Part shown: piece by piece, positions 1-10,034 of the stretch
How the letters are laid out: the number at the start of each line of letters is the position of its first letter
Position numbering within the stretch: the first letter of the stretch is position 1
DNA from: Gemmatimonadota bacterium
GTDB lineage: Bacteria; Gemmatimonadota; Gemmatimonadetes; Gemmatimonadales; GWC2-71-9
Reading direction: 5' to 3'
DNA length: 64,000 bases
Assembly: GCA_009692185.1 (NCBI GenBank)
Contig: SHZT01000002.1
Location: forward strand, 97,455 to 161,454
Translations under genes and position numbers: made by a program
Notes under the pieces: generated by a model
The model's input: the letters and a program-made list of their open reading frames with translations, nothing else
Database searches by the model: none
Told to the model about the DNA's origin: nothing

Positions 1-2
1 AG

Positions 3-1091
3 AAGTTTGCCAACACCCTGCTCGGCGTGAACACGTTTCACCTGCGGCGCCGGCCCAACGTAAATGTCGGCGACACGCCGGAAGAACAGTGGCGCGCCTG
101 GGCCCGTCGGCCGCGCATTACCTACGACGACGCCATCGCGGTCGCCGAGGCGATCAAGACACCGGTGCTGACGGCGTGGGAATCGCAGGACCGCGCAACG
201 GTCGAGTACAACGGCAGGGTGGCGCGCGACGTCAACCTGACCGGCGCCACGGAGGACTATTTCGAGATCAAGGACTTCACGATCGCGTCGGGGCGCGCGT
301 TTTCCGCCCAGGAGGCGCGGGCCGGCCTGCCGGTCGTCGTCATGGGCTGGGAACTGGCCGACAAGTTGTTTGAGGGCATAGACCCGATCGGCAAGGAAGT
401 CCGCATCGCCGGGATACCGTACCGCGTCATCGGCGTGGTGGCGGCGCAGGGAACGCTCTTCGGGATCTCGCTCGACAAGTTCGTGATTGCCCCGGCCATT
501 TCGCCCATCAAGCGCCTGGTCAATCCACCGCGCATCGTGGACGCGCTCGTCGTCAAAGCGGACGATATCCCCACGATGGAGGCCGCGCTGGCCGAGGCCC
601 AGTCCATCATGCGGAGCCGCCGACACCTCCGGCCGGGCCAAGAAGACGATTTCACCCTGGAAACCTCGCAGGGAGTCCTGGACTTCTGGGGCAAGATCAG
701 CGGCATTCTCTTCTTTGCCGGGCCCCTCCTCGCCGGCATTTCACTGGTCGTGGGCGGCATCGTGATCATGAACATCATGCTCATGTCCGTGGCTGAACGC
801 ACCCGCGAAATCGGCATCCGCAAGGCGCTGGGCGCCAAGCGGCGCGACATCCTACGCCAGTTCCTGGTCGAGTCCGCGACCGTGGCCACCGTGGGAGCGA
901 TCCTCGGTGTCCTCATGGGCATCGCGATCGCCGTCATCATCTCGTCCACCACCTGGCTTCCCGCCACGGTGGCCCCGTGGTCCGTCGTCCTCGGGGTCGT
1001 GGTCGGCACGGGCGTCGGCGTGATCTCCGGCGTGTACCCCGCGACCCGCGCGGCCAGGCTCGACCCCATCGTCGCATTGCGGTTCGAATGA
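3..1091 (+). CDS. MacB/FtsX-type ABC transporter permease (5' end outside window)
   Basis: The reading frame is open from the window edge, so the N-terminal membrane helix is missing; the GTG at 27 is internal. What remains is the MacB periplasmic core domain followed by the FtsX domain. The family signature ERTREIGIRKALGAKRRDIL lies just after the first FtsX helix, and two more helices lie near the C-terminus before the usual ending RAARLDPIVALRFE. Such permeases pair with a MacB-like ATPase and a periplasmic adaptor to move lipids, peptides or drugs across the envelope. The stop overlaps the next start (ATGA), so the two permeases form a coupled pair. The substrate cannot be told. Confidence 0.9.
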   Translation, partial: KFANTLLGVNTFHLRRRPNVNVGDTPEEQWRAWARRPRITYDDAIAVAEAIKTPVLTAWESQDRATVEYNGRVARDVNLTGATEDYFEIKDFTIASGRAFSAQEARAGLPVVVMGWELADKLFEGIDPIGKEVRIAGIPYRVIGVVAAQGTLFGISLDKFVIAPAISPIKRLVNPPRIVDALVVKADDIPTMEAALAEAQSIMRSRRHLRPGQEDDFTLETSQGVLDFWGKISGILFFAGPLLAGISLVVGGIVIMNIMLMSVAERTREIGIRKALGAKRRDILRQFLVESATVATVGAILGVLMGIAIAVIISSTTWLPATVAPWSVVLGVVVGTGVGVISGVYPATRAARLDPIVALRFE

Positions 1092-2329
1092 ACGGGCTTA
1101 CCTCACTCACCGAGGGCGTGGGCATCGCCCTCGATTCGCTCCGGGCGAGCAAGGTGCGGGCGGCCCTGACCATCCTCGGCGTAGCGATCGGCGTGTTCGT
1201 GGTGATGGTGATTTCGGCAATGGTCACCGGCATCAATCATTCGGTGACCGCGATGCTGGAGTCCACCGGCCCGAAGACGTTCTTTGTTTACCGGTTCTTC
1301 CGGGAGGGCCCAGTCATTTCGGACGGCTCGGACGAAATGAGCCCGTGGCGCAAGAATCCACCGCTCAACGTAATCGAGGCCCGCCGCCTCGCCGAGCTAC
1401 CGACGATTGCCTTCGTGGCGTGGGGCGAGAACTCGGGCGCGCCGGTCGAGTACCAGAACCAGAAACTCAATATCGACGTCATCGGGCTGAGCTACGAATG
1501 GCCCAAGGTGGCCGGCGGCGATGTGTTTCCCGGCCGCTCCTACAGCGCGCTGGAGGACGCGGCCAACGCCGAGGTGGCCGTCGTGACGAAGGACCTGTCC
1601 GACCAGTTCTTCGGCCAGCTCGACCCCATCGGCCGGCGCATCAAGATCAGCGGCATGCCCTTCACCGTGATCGGCGTCTGGGCTTCGCCGGCGGGGCTGT
1701 TCAAGCACGGCGGCGACCGCCAGGTCATCATCCCCCATGGCACGTTCACCAAGCACGTGGATTTCTTCAAAGGCTGGATGCAGGTCCGCGCGGCACCCCG
1801 CGACGGTTACACGGTCGGCCAGGCTATCGAAGAGGTCACGACCGCGATGCGCTCCATGCGGAACCTGCGGCCCGGCCAGGCCAACAATTTCGCCGTGGTG
1901 ACCCAGGAAAAACTCCTGGAGTCGTTCAACTCGGTCACCAGCGGGTTCTTCATGGTCATGATCGCGCTCTCATGCGTCGGTCTCATGGTGGGTGGCGTCG
2001 GCGTGGTGGCCATCATGATGATCTCCGTCACGGAACGGACCCGCGAAATCGGCGTCCGGAAGGCGCTGGGCGCCACCCGCCGGGAAATCCTGTGGCAGTT
2101 CCTGGTGGAGGCCGCCACGCTTACGGTCGTGGGCGGCGCCGTCGGCATGCTCCTCGGTGGCCTGGGGTCGCTGATGGTGAACAAGCTCACCCCGATTCCC
2201 GCGGCTGTCCCCTTCTGGGCCATTGTCGCGGCGCTCGGGGCATCGGTGGTCACCGGGGTCGGCTTCGGCCTGTATCCCGCCGCGAAGGCGGCGAAACTGG
2301 ATCCGGTAGAAGCTCTTCGATTCGAATAG
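1088..2329 (+). CDS. MacB/FtsX-type ABC transporter permease, second of pair
   Basis: A 413-residue inner-membrane permease. An N-terminal helix (about residues 20-45) is followed by a MacB core domain, then three C-terminal FtsX helices with the signature ERTREIGVRKALGATRREIL. It ends AAKLDPVEALRFE as in the family. The ATG at 1088 overlaps the previous stop as ATGA, which decides this start over the longer open frame. It probably forms a heterodimer with the upstream permease. No ATPase or adaptor gene for the pair lies downstream; they may lie before the window. Confidence 0.9.
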   Translation: MNGLTSLTEGVGIALDSLRASKVRAALTILGVAIGVFVVMVISAMVTGINHSVTAMLESTGPKTFFVYRFFREGPVISDGSDEMSPWRKNPPLNVIEARRLAELPTIAFVAWGENSGAPVEYQNQKLNIDVIGLSYEWPKVAGGDVFPGRSYSALEDAANAEVAVVTKDLSDQFFGQLDPIGRRIKISGMPFTVIGVWASPAGLFKHGGDRQVIIPHGTFTKHVDFFKGWMQVRAAPRDGYTVGQAIEEVTTAMRSMRNLRPGQANNFAVVTQEKLLESFNSVTSGFFMVMIALSCVGLMVGGVGVVAIMMISVTERTREIGVRKALGATRREILWQFLVEAATLTVVGGAVGMLLGGLGSLMVNKLTPIPAAVPFWAIVAALGASVVTGVGFGLYPAAKAAKLDPVEALRFE

Positions 2330-2330
2330 G

Positions 2331-2401
2331 GCGGATGAGCGGTTGAGCGGATGAGCGGACGCCCGCGACCAACCGCCTATCCGCTTAACCGCCCAACCGC
2401 C
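2331..2401. repeat. Intergenic dyad of 8-bp tandem repeats
   Basis: The left arm is four copies of GCGG followed by a variable 4-mer (ATGA, TTGA, ATGA). The right arm is four copies of CCGC followed by a variable 4-mer (CTAT, TTAA, CCAA). The arms are inverted and could fold into a long imperfect hairpin between the permease pair and the sensor kinase. Similar elements occur near 29826 and 53700. Confidence 0.75.
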
Positions 2402-2414
2402 TATCTTCTCCCCC

Positions 2415-3101
2415 ATGCCTTCCCGCAAGCGCGACGCTCCCTCGAAGGCCTCTCGCCGTCTTCTCGCGGCCAATGAACGCGAGCTGGGACGGATCGTGCT
2501 CGACATGCACGACGGCCCGGTCCAGGACATTTTCGCCGCGTTGTCGCAGCTCCAGGTACTGGACCGGGCCCTGGAGCACGACGAGGCGTCCCAGCGTCGC
2601 GTGCGCCAGGCCATGGCCCTGCTTGAGCGGGTGCTGGGCGAAATCCGGAATTTCATCGGCGCGTTTCGCCCCCCGGGATTCGAGCGGCGGGAACTGGCCG
2701 AGATCATCGAGGGCCTGGCGGTCCAGCACGAGACGCTGACGGACCAGGTGGTCCAGTTGACGGTCGCGCCAAACGTGGGGGAATGCGCGCTGGAGACCAA
2801 GATCGCCCTCTATCGCATTCTCCAGGAGGCGCTGGCGAACGGGTTTCGTCACAGCGGGGCCACGCGGCAGGCGGTGACGGTCGAGCGCCGGGCCGAGACC
2901 ATCACGCTCGCCGTGTCGGACGACGGCCGCGGGTTCAGCACCCGGCAGGTCCTGGCGCGGGAAGAGGACGTCGGGGTCGAAGGCGGGCACTTTGGCCTGC
3001 GTGGCATCCAGGACCGGGTTGCCATGCTGGGCGGCACGTTCACGCTAACCAGCGTTGTCGGCAAAGGCACAACCATGACCATCGCCCTGCCCGCCGAATG
3101 A
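2415..3101 (+). CDS. NarL-family sensor histidine kinase (cytosolic)
   Basis: This 228-residue kinase has a HisKA_3 dimerisation domain at about residues 18-85, with the phospho-accepting His in LDMHDGPVQD, then a HATPase domain with the N-box region (EALANGFRHSGA), DDGRGF and GLRGIQDR glycine boxes. It has no membrane helix and no sensor domain, so its signal is cytosolic or comes through a partner. It overlaps the response-regulator gene by ATGA and is surely its cognate kinase. The membrane neighbours upstream do not show what it controls. Confidence 0.9.
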   Translation: MPSRKRDAPSKASRRLLAANERELGRIVLDMHDGPVQDIFAALSQLQVLDRALEHDEASQRRVRQAMALLERVLGEIRNFIGAFRPPGFERRELAEIIEGLAVQHETLTDQVVQLTVAPNVGECALETKIALYRILQEALANGFRHSGATRQAVTVERRAETITLAVSDDGRGFSTRQVLAREEDVGVEGGHFGLRGIQDRVAMLGGTFTLTSVVGKGTTMTIALPAE

Positions 3102-3784
3102 CGCCCAAGGTCCGCGTCCTCCTTGCCGACGATCACGCGATCGTGCTGGAAGGCCTGCGGGCCCTGGTTGACGGCGAGCCCGATCTCCAAGTGGTCGGCT
3201 CGACCACCGACGGAACGGCGGTCGCGGACCTCGTGGTCCAGCTCCGGCCGGACGTCGTGGTACTCGACCTGGAGCTGGCCGGCATTCGCGGAACCGAGGT
3301 GCTGGCGGCTCTCCGCGCGCTCAAGGAGCCACCGAAGGTCCTGATCCTAACCGCGTACAATGACGGCGAGTCCATCCGGTCGGCGCTGGACGCCGGGGCC
3401 GAGGGCCTGGCGCTCAAGACCCAGTCGCCCCAGCAGACCATAGCGGCGATCCGGCAGGTACACGCAGGCCAGCTGGTGTTTCCCCAAGCGGCCCGGCGCT
3501 GGCTCGAGGAACGGGCCGGGAGCGGTCGCGGCGGCCGGGAGGGCGCCGACCTTACCCAGCGGGAACGCGAAGTGTGGGCCTTGGTAGCTCGTGGCCTGCC
3601 GAACAGCGAGATCGCGAAAAAACTCGGGCTCTCAGCCAACACGGTCAAATTCCACGTTCAGCACCTGTTTCACAAGCTGGGGGTGAAGAACCGGACGGCG
3701 GCCGCGCTCAAGCATGCTTCGGCCGAGCGGCCGTCCCCGTCCCCCGGTCAACCGCGTACTGGTGGGCTCTCACGCTTTCCATAG
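3098..3784 (+). CDS. NarL/FixJ-family response regulator
   Basis: A 228-residue two-domain regulator. The receiver domain (about 1-120) has the acidic pair in LLADDH, the phospho-acceptor Asp in VVVLDLEL, and T and K equivalents in LILTAYN and ALKTQS. The LuxR-type helix-turn-helix (about 155-215) reads LTQREREVWALVARG then SNSEIAKK-like and TVKFHVQHLFHKLGVKNR. The start is fixed by the ATGA overlap with the kinase gene. It is a DNA-binding transcription factor; its targets are not visible here. Confidence 0.92.
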   Translation: MTPKVRVLLADDHAIVLEGLRALVDGEPDLQVVGSTTDGTAVADLVVQLRPDVVVLDLELAGIRGTEVLAALRALKEPPKVLILTAYNDGESIRSALDAGAEGLALKTQSPQQTIAAIRQVHAGQLVFPQAARRWLEERAGSGRGGREGADLTQREREVWALVARGLPNSEIAKKLGLSANTVKFHVQHLFHKLGVKNRTAAALKHASAERPSPSPGQPRTGGLSRFP

Positions 3785-3834
3785 CTTGAGAATCTTCGTA
3801 GTCGTTGCAGGGCCACTGTCAGGAGGTGAGCCCT

Positions 3835-3957
3835 ATGAAATGGGTAATCACGGAACGCGTGCACTACGACCGGGTGGCTTCGTGCTGGTTGATCAAGAAC
3901 TTCATCGACAAGGAAGCGTAGTTCCTTAACAACGTCTTCTCGAAGCTGTTCGGTTGA
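3835..3957 (+). pseudogene. ChrB-domain (chromate-resistance) gene remnant, 5' end only
   Basis: A strong Shine-Dalgarno AGGAGGTGA (3821-3829) sits five bases before ATG 3835. The frame begins MKWVITERVHYDRVASCWLI and continues KNFIDKEA, then TAG at 3919-3921. This matches the start of ChrB-domain proteins (MKW-TRE---DR-ACPWLI-RFID-EAEF) from memory of the family. Beyond the TAG the same frame reads FLNNVFSKLFG and stops at 3957, which fits a nonsense change at the family's Glu followed by loss of the rest of the gene. It could instead be a real 28-residue peptide, since the translation signals are intact. Confidence 0.65.
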
Positions 3958-3971
3958 GCATGGCGCAGGAC

Positions 3972-4001
3972 GAGGAGCCCGGCCGGTTGGCCGGGCTCTT
4001 C
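3972..4001. terminator. Bidirectional hairpin terminator
   Basis: A 13-bp stem with one G-U pair and a 4-nt loop (core GAGCCCGGCC / GGCCGGGCTC). It lies between the convergent ChrB remnant (+) and the secreted-protein gene (-), whose stop is at 4007. There is no long T-run on either side. Confidence 0.6.
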
Positions 4002-4006
4002 GTGTT

Positions 4007-4906
4007 TCAGCAGGCGTACGGCACGTACCTGACCGGCACCGGGCGGCGGAGCCGGCCTTCGATCGCTTCCAGGTCCGCCCTCCCATCCGGTACGCCTTTC
4101 TCCCCGCGCCCGTCCGGGTGGACCGTCGCCGTGACGGGAACCGTGAACACCTTCTTCGAGCGTGCGACGACGATCTGCAGCCCGTCGGTCGAGATCGTCA
4201 TGCGGGACTCCACCACCTCTCCCTCGCCGATCAACCGAAACAAGAGACCCAGGAGCCCCGTCGTCGGGCGGCCGGAGAGGCCGCGAACCTGGTCGTAGAC
4301 GATCTTGTCGTCGAACTCGAGCAGGCGGAACGTGATCATCTGCTGATTCGTCACGCTGAGGTTGGGCGTCGAAATGGTATCGCGATAGCTGTACTTTGAC
4401 GGACCGCTGGGTATCGGTTCCCACCAGATCCGGACGTTCATGGCATTCAGCGGTTTTGGTCCGTCTCCCGGCTCCTCGATGACGTGGTCCGTTCGGTAGT
4501 CGAGCTGGGTCAGCTGTCCGACTTCGAGGGCCCGCCGTATCGCTTCGGGAGCCGTCTCACGCGTCACCCCGGTCACTTCCGCGTATCCCTGGAACCAGTC
4601 TTCCGGACCGACGAACAGCGGATCGCCCTGCGGGCTGCGACTCCGCGCCCATCGGGCGAGCTGGAGAAAGACGTCGGTCTGGAACCGGGCGAGGTTCGGG
4701 GTCGCAACGAGGTTGTAGTTCCCGTGGAGGCGCATCGCCCGCAACAGCTCGGCGCGCGACACAACCTGCACCTCGCATGTCTGGGCCGAAACCGCTAACG
4801 GGTGGACGACGTGAACCATGAGACCGGTGACGAGGGCCCATGCCCAACGAACGAAGAGCCCGGCCGTCCGGCCGGGCTCTTCAGTTACAGCCGGTGTCGC
4901 AATCAC
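4007..4906 (-). CDS. Hypothetical secreted protein
   Basis: I do not recognise this protein. From the GTG at 4906, which overlaps the tal stop, it has 299 residues. A signal-peptide-like stretch (an Arg, then WAWALVTGLMVHVVHPLAV) ends SAQ before TCEV at about residue 42. The mature part has no transmembrane helix and looks like a mixed alpha/beta envelope protein. The only other plausible start, ATG 4819, leaves a 13-residue leader with no basic residue. Against the long form, a perfect hairpin (4853-4882) that looks like the tal terminator lies inside its first codons. The start is therefore unsettled. Confidence 0.6.
   Translation of the reverse strand: MIATPAVTEEPGRTAGLFVRWAWALVTGLMVHVVHPLAVSAQTCEVQVVSRAELLRAMRLHGNYNLVATPNLARFQTDVFLQLARWARSRSPQGDPLFVGPEDWFQGYAEVTGVTRETAPEAIRRALEVGQLTQLDYRTDHVIEEPGDGPKPLNAMNVRIWWEPIPSGPSKYSYRDTISTPNLSVTNQQMITFRLLEFDDKIVYDQVRGLSGRPTTGLLGLLFRLIGEGEVVESRMTISTDGLQIVVARSKKVFTVPVTATVHPDGRGEKGVPDGRADLEAIEGRLRRPVPVRYVPYAC
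4853..4882 (-). terminator. Hairpin terminator after the Calvin-cycle operon
   Basis: A perfect 13-bp stem (GAAGAGCCCGGCC / GGCCGGGCTCTTC) with a 4-nt loop, 20 bases beyond the tal stop on the minus strand. It is nearly identical to the hairpin at 3972-4001. No T-run follows, so termination strength is uncertain. Confidence 0.6.
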
Positions 4907-6063
4907 ACGCCCGTCAGCTGCGCCGCTTTCTTCTCCACCACGGTGAGGAGCTGAGCATAGGATTGCGCGAACTTCTCGACGCCCTCCTTCTCCAACGCTT
5001 CCGTCACCGCCGCGAGATCCACGCCCACTACCGCCAGCTGTTCCAGCCGGGCCCTGGCCTCCGGAATCTGCTCCGGGATCCGTACTGCGGGCGAGCCGTG
5101 ATCGCGATACGCGTTCATCGTCTCGGGCGGCAGGGTGTTGACCGTGTGCGGGGCGATGAGGCCCTCGACATAGATCGTGTCCTGGTACGCCGGGTTCTTG
5201 GTGCTGGTGGAAGCCCAGAGCGGCCGCTGGGGCCGGGCACCCTTGCGAGCCAGCACGCGCCAGTCGGAGCCGCGGAACGCGTGCTCGAACCGCTCGTACG
5301 CCACTTGCGCGTTGGCCAGCGCGATCGTGCCCTTGAGCGCCTTCGCCTCCGGTGTCCCGATCTTGTCGAGCATGGGATCAATCTTCCCATCCACTCGACT
5401 GACGAAGAAACTCGCGACAGAAGCGAGACGGTCCAGCGGCATGTTCCGCACCAGCCGCTGCTGCTGGCCGGCAAAATAGGCCGCGATGACCCGCTCATAG
5501 CGGCTCACCGCGAAGAGCAACGTCACGTTGATGTTGATGCCCAGCGCCAGGCACTTCTCGATGGCACTCAGACCCTCGGCCGTGCCAGGGATCTTGATCA
5601 TGGAGTTGGGCCGCGCGACAGCGCCCCACAGGCGGCGCGCTTCACGCACGGTGCCTTCGGCGTCGTACGCCAGGGTCGGCGAGACCTCGATTGACACGTA
5701 GCCATCCTGCACGTGGGTCCGGTCGTATACGCCGCGGAAAATGTCACACGCCTTCTGCACGTCGGCGACGGCCAGCGCCTCGAATACCTGCGGCGGCGAC
5801 TGGCCTTCGTCCGTCAGGCGACGAATGTCGGCGTCATACAGGTCGCTCTCGGCGACCGCCTTCTCGAAGATGGTGGGGTTCGTGGTCATGCCCCGGAGCC
5901 CGTCCTGCTCAATCATCCGCTCCAGGTCCCCCGACACCAGGAGGTCCCGCGTGATGTAGTCGAGCCAGGGACTCTGACCCAGGAGCGTGAGCCTGACGAG
6001 AGGATTGGTTGAGTCCAGAGCCGGAGCCCCGGCAGAAGCCCGTCCGTTGCCGTTGTCCATCAT
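4903..6063 (-). CDS. tal: Transaldolase
   Basis: A 386-residue transaldolase of the long (about 370-390 residue) type seen in cyanobacteria and actinobacteria. The N-terminal strand motif is MTTNPTIFEKA, and the Schiff-base Lys lies in MIKIPGTAEGL. Further barrel motifs are NINVTLLFAVSRYE and SVASFFVSRVDGKID. It transfers a dihydroxyacetone unit between sugar phosphates. ATG 6063 overlaps the prk stop as ATGA, so it is the last gene of the Calvin-cycle operon, where it would help regenerate pentose phosphates alongside a transketolase encoded elsewhere. The open frame extends far upstream but that part is antisense-like shadow of prk. Confidence 0.93.
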   Translation of the reverse strand: MMDNGNGRASAGAPALDSTNPLVRLTLLGQSPWLDYITRDLLVSGDLERMIEQDGLRGMTTNPTIFEKAVAESDLYDADIRRLTDEGQSPPQVFEALAVADVQKACDIFRGVYDRTHVQDGYVSIEVSPTLAYDAEGTVREARRLWGAVARPNSMIKIPGTAEGLSAIEKCLALGININVTLLFAVSRYERVIAAYFAGQQQRLVRNMPLDRLASVASFFVSRVDGKIDPMLDKIGTPEAKALKGTIALANAQVAYERFEHAFRGSDWRVLARKGARPQRPLWASTSTKNPAYQDTIYVEGLIAPHTVNTLPPETMNAYRDHGSPAVRIPEQIPEARARLEQLAVVGVDLAAVTEALEKEGVEKFAQSYAQLLTVVEKKAAQLTGV

Positions 6064-7040
6064 CGACTCCCTGCCGCTGCCGCGGCTTCTGCATGAAGCT
6101 GTTCCTGCTTGACGATCAGCGCGCTTGTTTTCACCAGGTAGTACGTCAACACCAACTGCGTCACCGCCAGGGCGTTGGACCGCCGCTCGATCTTCCCGTC
6201 CTGGAACACGCCCAGGCGGCCGGAGCGCAGGTGCCTGGCCGCCGCCATGTGGTCCCACATGCGGTTCTCGATGGCGCGGGTGGCATCGTCGGAGAGCTTG
6301 CCGCTGATCTCCAGCGAATCCACGCCGTCGGAGCCCCGCTGAATACGGAGCTCGCCATTCCCGTTCTTGCCCCGCACCACGGCCAGGGCGTCTTCCAGAT
6401 CGGGCAACGGAATCGGATGCCTGAGGAGAATGCGCACGTCGAGCTTGGTATCGTCCCGCGCCTGCCCGTAGTCCGACGGAGGCAGGAACGAAATGACGAT
6501 GTCCGCCTTCTCCTTCTGCGGCTCCACGTACGCCTCCGAATCGTGGCGCCGGTGCTCGAGCTCCTGCACCACCTGTTCGCTGGTGTAGCCACGCCGGCCG
6601 GTGTCGCGCTTGATCTTCCAGTCGACGCGGAGCGTGGGATGAGGATCCAGGAAGACAGAAACATCCCAATGGCGGCGCAGCTCGGCCGTGAGGAGCCCGT
6701 GCAGGCCATGGATCAGCACGATGGGCTTCGGCGTCACGAACTCCGGCTTGGAGAACGTGCCGTCGGAATGGTCGTAGACCGGCTTGAAAATCGTCTCGCC
6801 GTTCCGGAGCAGCCGGACGTGCTGCGCCAGGAGATCCAGGTGGTTGCAGTCGGGGTGGAGCGCCGTGATGTTGCGCGCGCTCCGGCCCACGCGATCGAGC
6901 GAGTGGTAGTCGTCCATGCAGACGTCCACCACGCGCTCCCTGCCCAGGATCTCGACGCATCCGCGCGAGAGCGTGGACTTCCCGGCCCCGGAGTCACCGA
7001 CGAGGCACAGCATGATGGGGCGACCGGCGCTAAACGGCAT
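6060..7040 (-). CDS. prk: Phosphoribulokinase (class II-like)
   Basis: This 326-residue kinase phosphorylates ribulose 5-phosphate to make the RuBisCO substrate. Walker [10 protein letters not shown] is at residues 15-23 and the substrate-binding Asp pair at 43-44 (MDDYHSLDR). It carries the class II blocks [27 protein letters not shown] and [10 protein letters not shown]. At residue 111 the Glu usually found in (I/Y)EGLHG is His (IHGLHGL), which is odd. ATG 7040 overlaps the end of cbbX by 11 bases, and the stop overlaps tal. A uridine-kinase-like relative is possible but the operon context argues for prk. Confidence 0.9.
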   Translation of the reverse strand: MPFSAGRPIMLCLVGDSGAGKSTLSRGCVEILGRERVVDVCMDDYHSLDRVGRSARNITALHPDCNHLDLLAQHVRLLRNGETIFKPVYDHSDGTFSKPEFVTPKPIVLIHGLHGLLTAELRRHWDVSVFLDPHPTLRVDWKIKRDTGRRGYTSEQVVQELEHRRHDSEAYVEPQKEKADIVISFLPPSDYGQARDDTKLDVRILLRHPIPLPDLEDALAVVRGKNGNGELRIQRGSDGVDSLEISGKLSDDATRAIENRMWDHMAAARHLRSGRLGVFQDGKIERRSNALAVTQLVLTYYLVKTSALIVKQEQLHAEAAAAAGSR

Positions 7041-7989
7041 CCTTGCCTCCTCGATGCGGAGTATCGGTGCTGTCTTCCCCATCGTCCGCGAACACCCTGC
7101 TCTGCCGAATGTCGTCGGCGTCAATTCTCGTGAGTTCCCCCCGCGCCACCGTCCCGCCCTTCTTCACCAGGCGGTTCGCCTGGCGGAGCTTGGCGCGGTC
7201 AATCGCGTTCCGGACGCTCCGCGCGTTGGCGAAGTGCGGCATGGTCATGCGCCGCTCGAGGTATTCCCGGAACGCCCGCCGGGCGGTGCCGTCGAACTCG
7301 TAGTGCTGTGAGGCAAGCATGAGTTCCGCGATTCCCATGAGTTCGTCGGTCTCGTAGTCGGGAAAGTCGAGGTGGTGCGCCACCCGGGAGTGGAAACCGG
7401 GATTCGAATGGAAGAACGTGTCCATCCGGTCCTTGTAGCCGGCCAGCACCACCACGAGGTCATCCCGGTTGTTCTCCATGACCTGCAAGAGCATCTCGAT
7501 CGCCTCTGGTCCGTAGTCTCGTTCGTTCTCGGGGCGATACAGGTAGTAGGCCTCGTCGATGAACAGCACGCCGCCCATGGCCCGCTTGATGACTTCTTTC
7601 GTCTTGGGCGCGGTGTGGCCGACGTACTGGCCCACCAGGTCGTCTCGCGTGGCCACCACCAGGTGTCCTTTGCGGACATAGCCCAGGTGGTTGAGGATCT
7701 TGGCCATCCGCATCGCGACCGTCGTCTTGCCCGTTCCCGGCCGGCCGGTGAACGACATGTGGAGCGTTGGCCGGTCGGTCGTAAGTCCCTGCGTTTCCCG
7801 AAGCTTCGCCACCAGCAGCAGCGCGGCGATCTCCCGGATGCGGGTTTTCACCGGCTTCAGGCCGACGAGTTCCCGATCCAGCTCGTCCAGCAGGGCGTCA
7901 ATGTTGGAATCGCGGTAGGCCTGACCGAGGTCCACCCCGGACGTGAGCCCGGGGTCAGCAGCAGGCGGGGATTCGGCCTTGCTGACCAC
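7030..7989 (-). CDS. cbbX: Red-type RuBisCO activase CbbX
   Basis: A 319-residue AAA+ protein that remodels inhibited red-type RuBisCO by pulling on the large-subunit C-terminus. Walker [10 protein letters not shown] is at residues 82-90, the pore-loop segment QYVGHT at 121-126 and Walker [11 protein letters not shown] at 140-149. The Arg-rich sensor regions follow, and the C-terminal helical domain ends in a variable acidic tail. GTG 7989 shares one base with the cbbS stop (TAGTG). This decides the start over a longer open frame whose N-terminus does not resemble the family. Confidence 0.94.
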   Translation of the reverse strand: MVSKAESPPAADPGLTSGVDLGQAYRDSNIDALLDELDRELVGLKPVKTRIREIAALLLVAKLRETQGLTTDRPTLHMSFTGRPGTGKTTVAMRMAKILNHLGYVRKGHLVVATRDDLVGQYVGHTAPKTKEVIKRAMGGVLFIDEAYYLYRPENERDYGPEAIEMLLQVMENNRDDLVVVLAGYKDRMDTFFHSNPGFHSRVAHHLDFPDYETDELMGIAELMLASQHYEFDGTARRAFREYLERRMTMPHFANARSVRNAIDRAKLRQANRLVKKGGTVARGELTRIDADDIRQSRVFADDGEDSTDTPHRGGKDAV

Positions 7990-8405
7990 TAGTACCGTTC
8001 GCCCTCGGGCTTGTCGGTCGCGTAGGAGTGCAAGGTGTAGCGAATCACGCGGTCGGTGCTCTCTTGACGCTCGAGCCGGAACCCGGGCTCGTTCTTCGGT
8101 CGCTGGACAATGAACGAGAGCCCGACCGTCTGCCGGCCATACCGGCGGTCGTAGCCGTTCACCCGGATGTAGCGTTCCGGCTTGGCCGCACGGCACGCCT
8201 GGACCTCGTTCATGACGCCGGCCGAGTCCTTCACGTCGAACATCGGCAGACCCCACATGTCCCAGTAGGCGTTCCGCGGGTGCGGGTCGTCGGTGAACTC
8301 GATCGAGACGGCCCAGTCCTGGTCCAGGCAGTACTGCACCTGCGCGCGTATCTGGACGTCGCTCAGGGGCGGCAGGTAGGAAAAGGTTCCTTGGGTGATG
8401 TGCAT
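7989..8405 (-). CDS. cbbS: RuBisCO small subunit, red type
   Basis: A 138-residue small subunit starting [14 protein letters not shown] with the block [19 protein letters not shown]. It has the C-terminal extension ([11 protein letters not shown], then [17 protein letters not shown]) found in Form IC/D enzymes and absent from green-type ones. It caps the L8 core of the cytosolic enzyme. It starts seven bases after the cbbL stop. Confidence 0.96.
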   Translation of the reverse strand: MHITQGTFSYLPPLSDVQIRAQVQYCLDQDWAVSIEFTDDPHPRNAYWDMWGLPMFDVKDSAGVMNEVQACRAAKPERYIRVNGYDRRYGRQTVGLSFIVQRPKNEPGFRLERQESTDRVIRYTLHSYATDKPEGERY

Positions 8406-8412
8406 GGCTCCC

Positions 8413-9885
<1,473 letters not shown>

Positions 9886-9969
9886 TTAGCCCAACTCGAT
9901 CTATGGCGAAGTCTAGAAGGACGACACATAGAGTAGGAACGCGCTAATGGATGGGGGCAAAGGGGTGGG

Positions 9970-9992
9970 AAAAACCCGCCCGAATGGGTGGG
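9970..9992 (-). promoter_or_regulatory. Terminator-shaped hairpin in the cbbL upstream region
   Basis: Read on the minus strand, CCCACCC-ATTC-GGGCGGG is followed at once by five T (9974-9970). The 7-bp stem has one G-U pair. It lies about 105 bases before the cbbL start. It could be a leader attenuator, or a barrier against antisense transcription from the divergent permease region. Confidence 0.45.
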
Positions 9993-10034
9993 AGGGACGA
10001 CGCCCGCCCCACCCGCCCTTGGTAAGTTCCCCAA

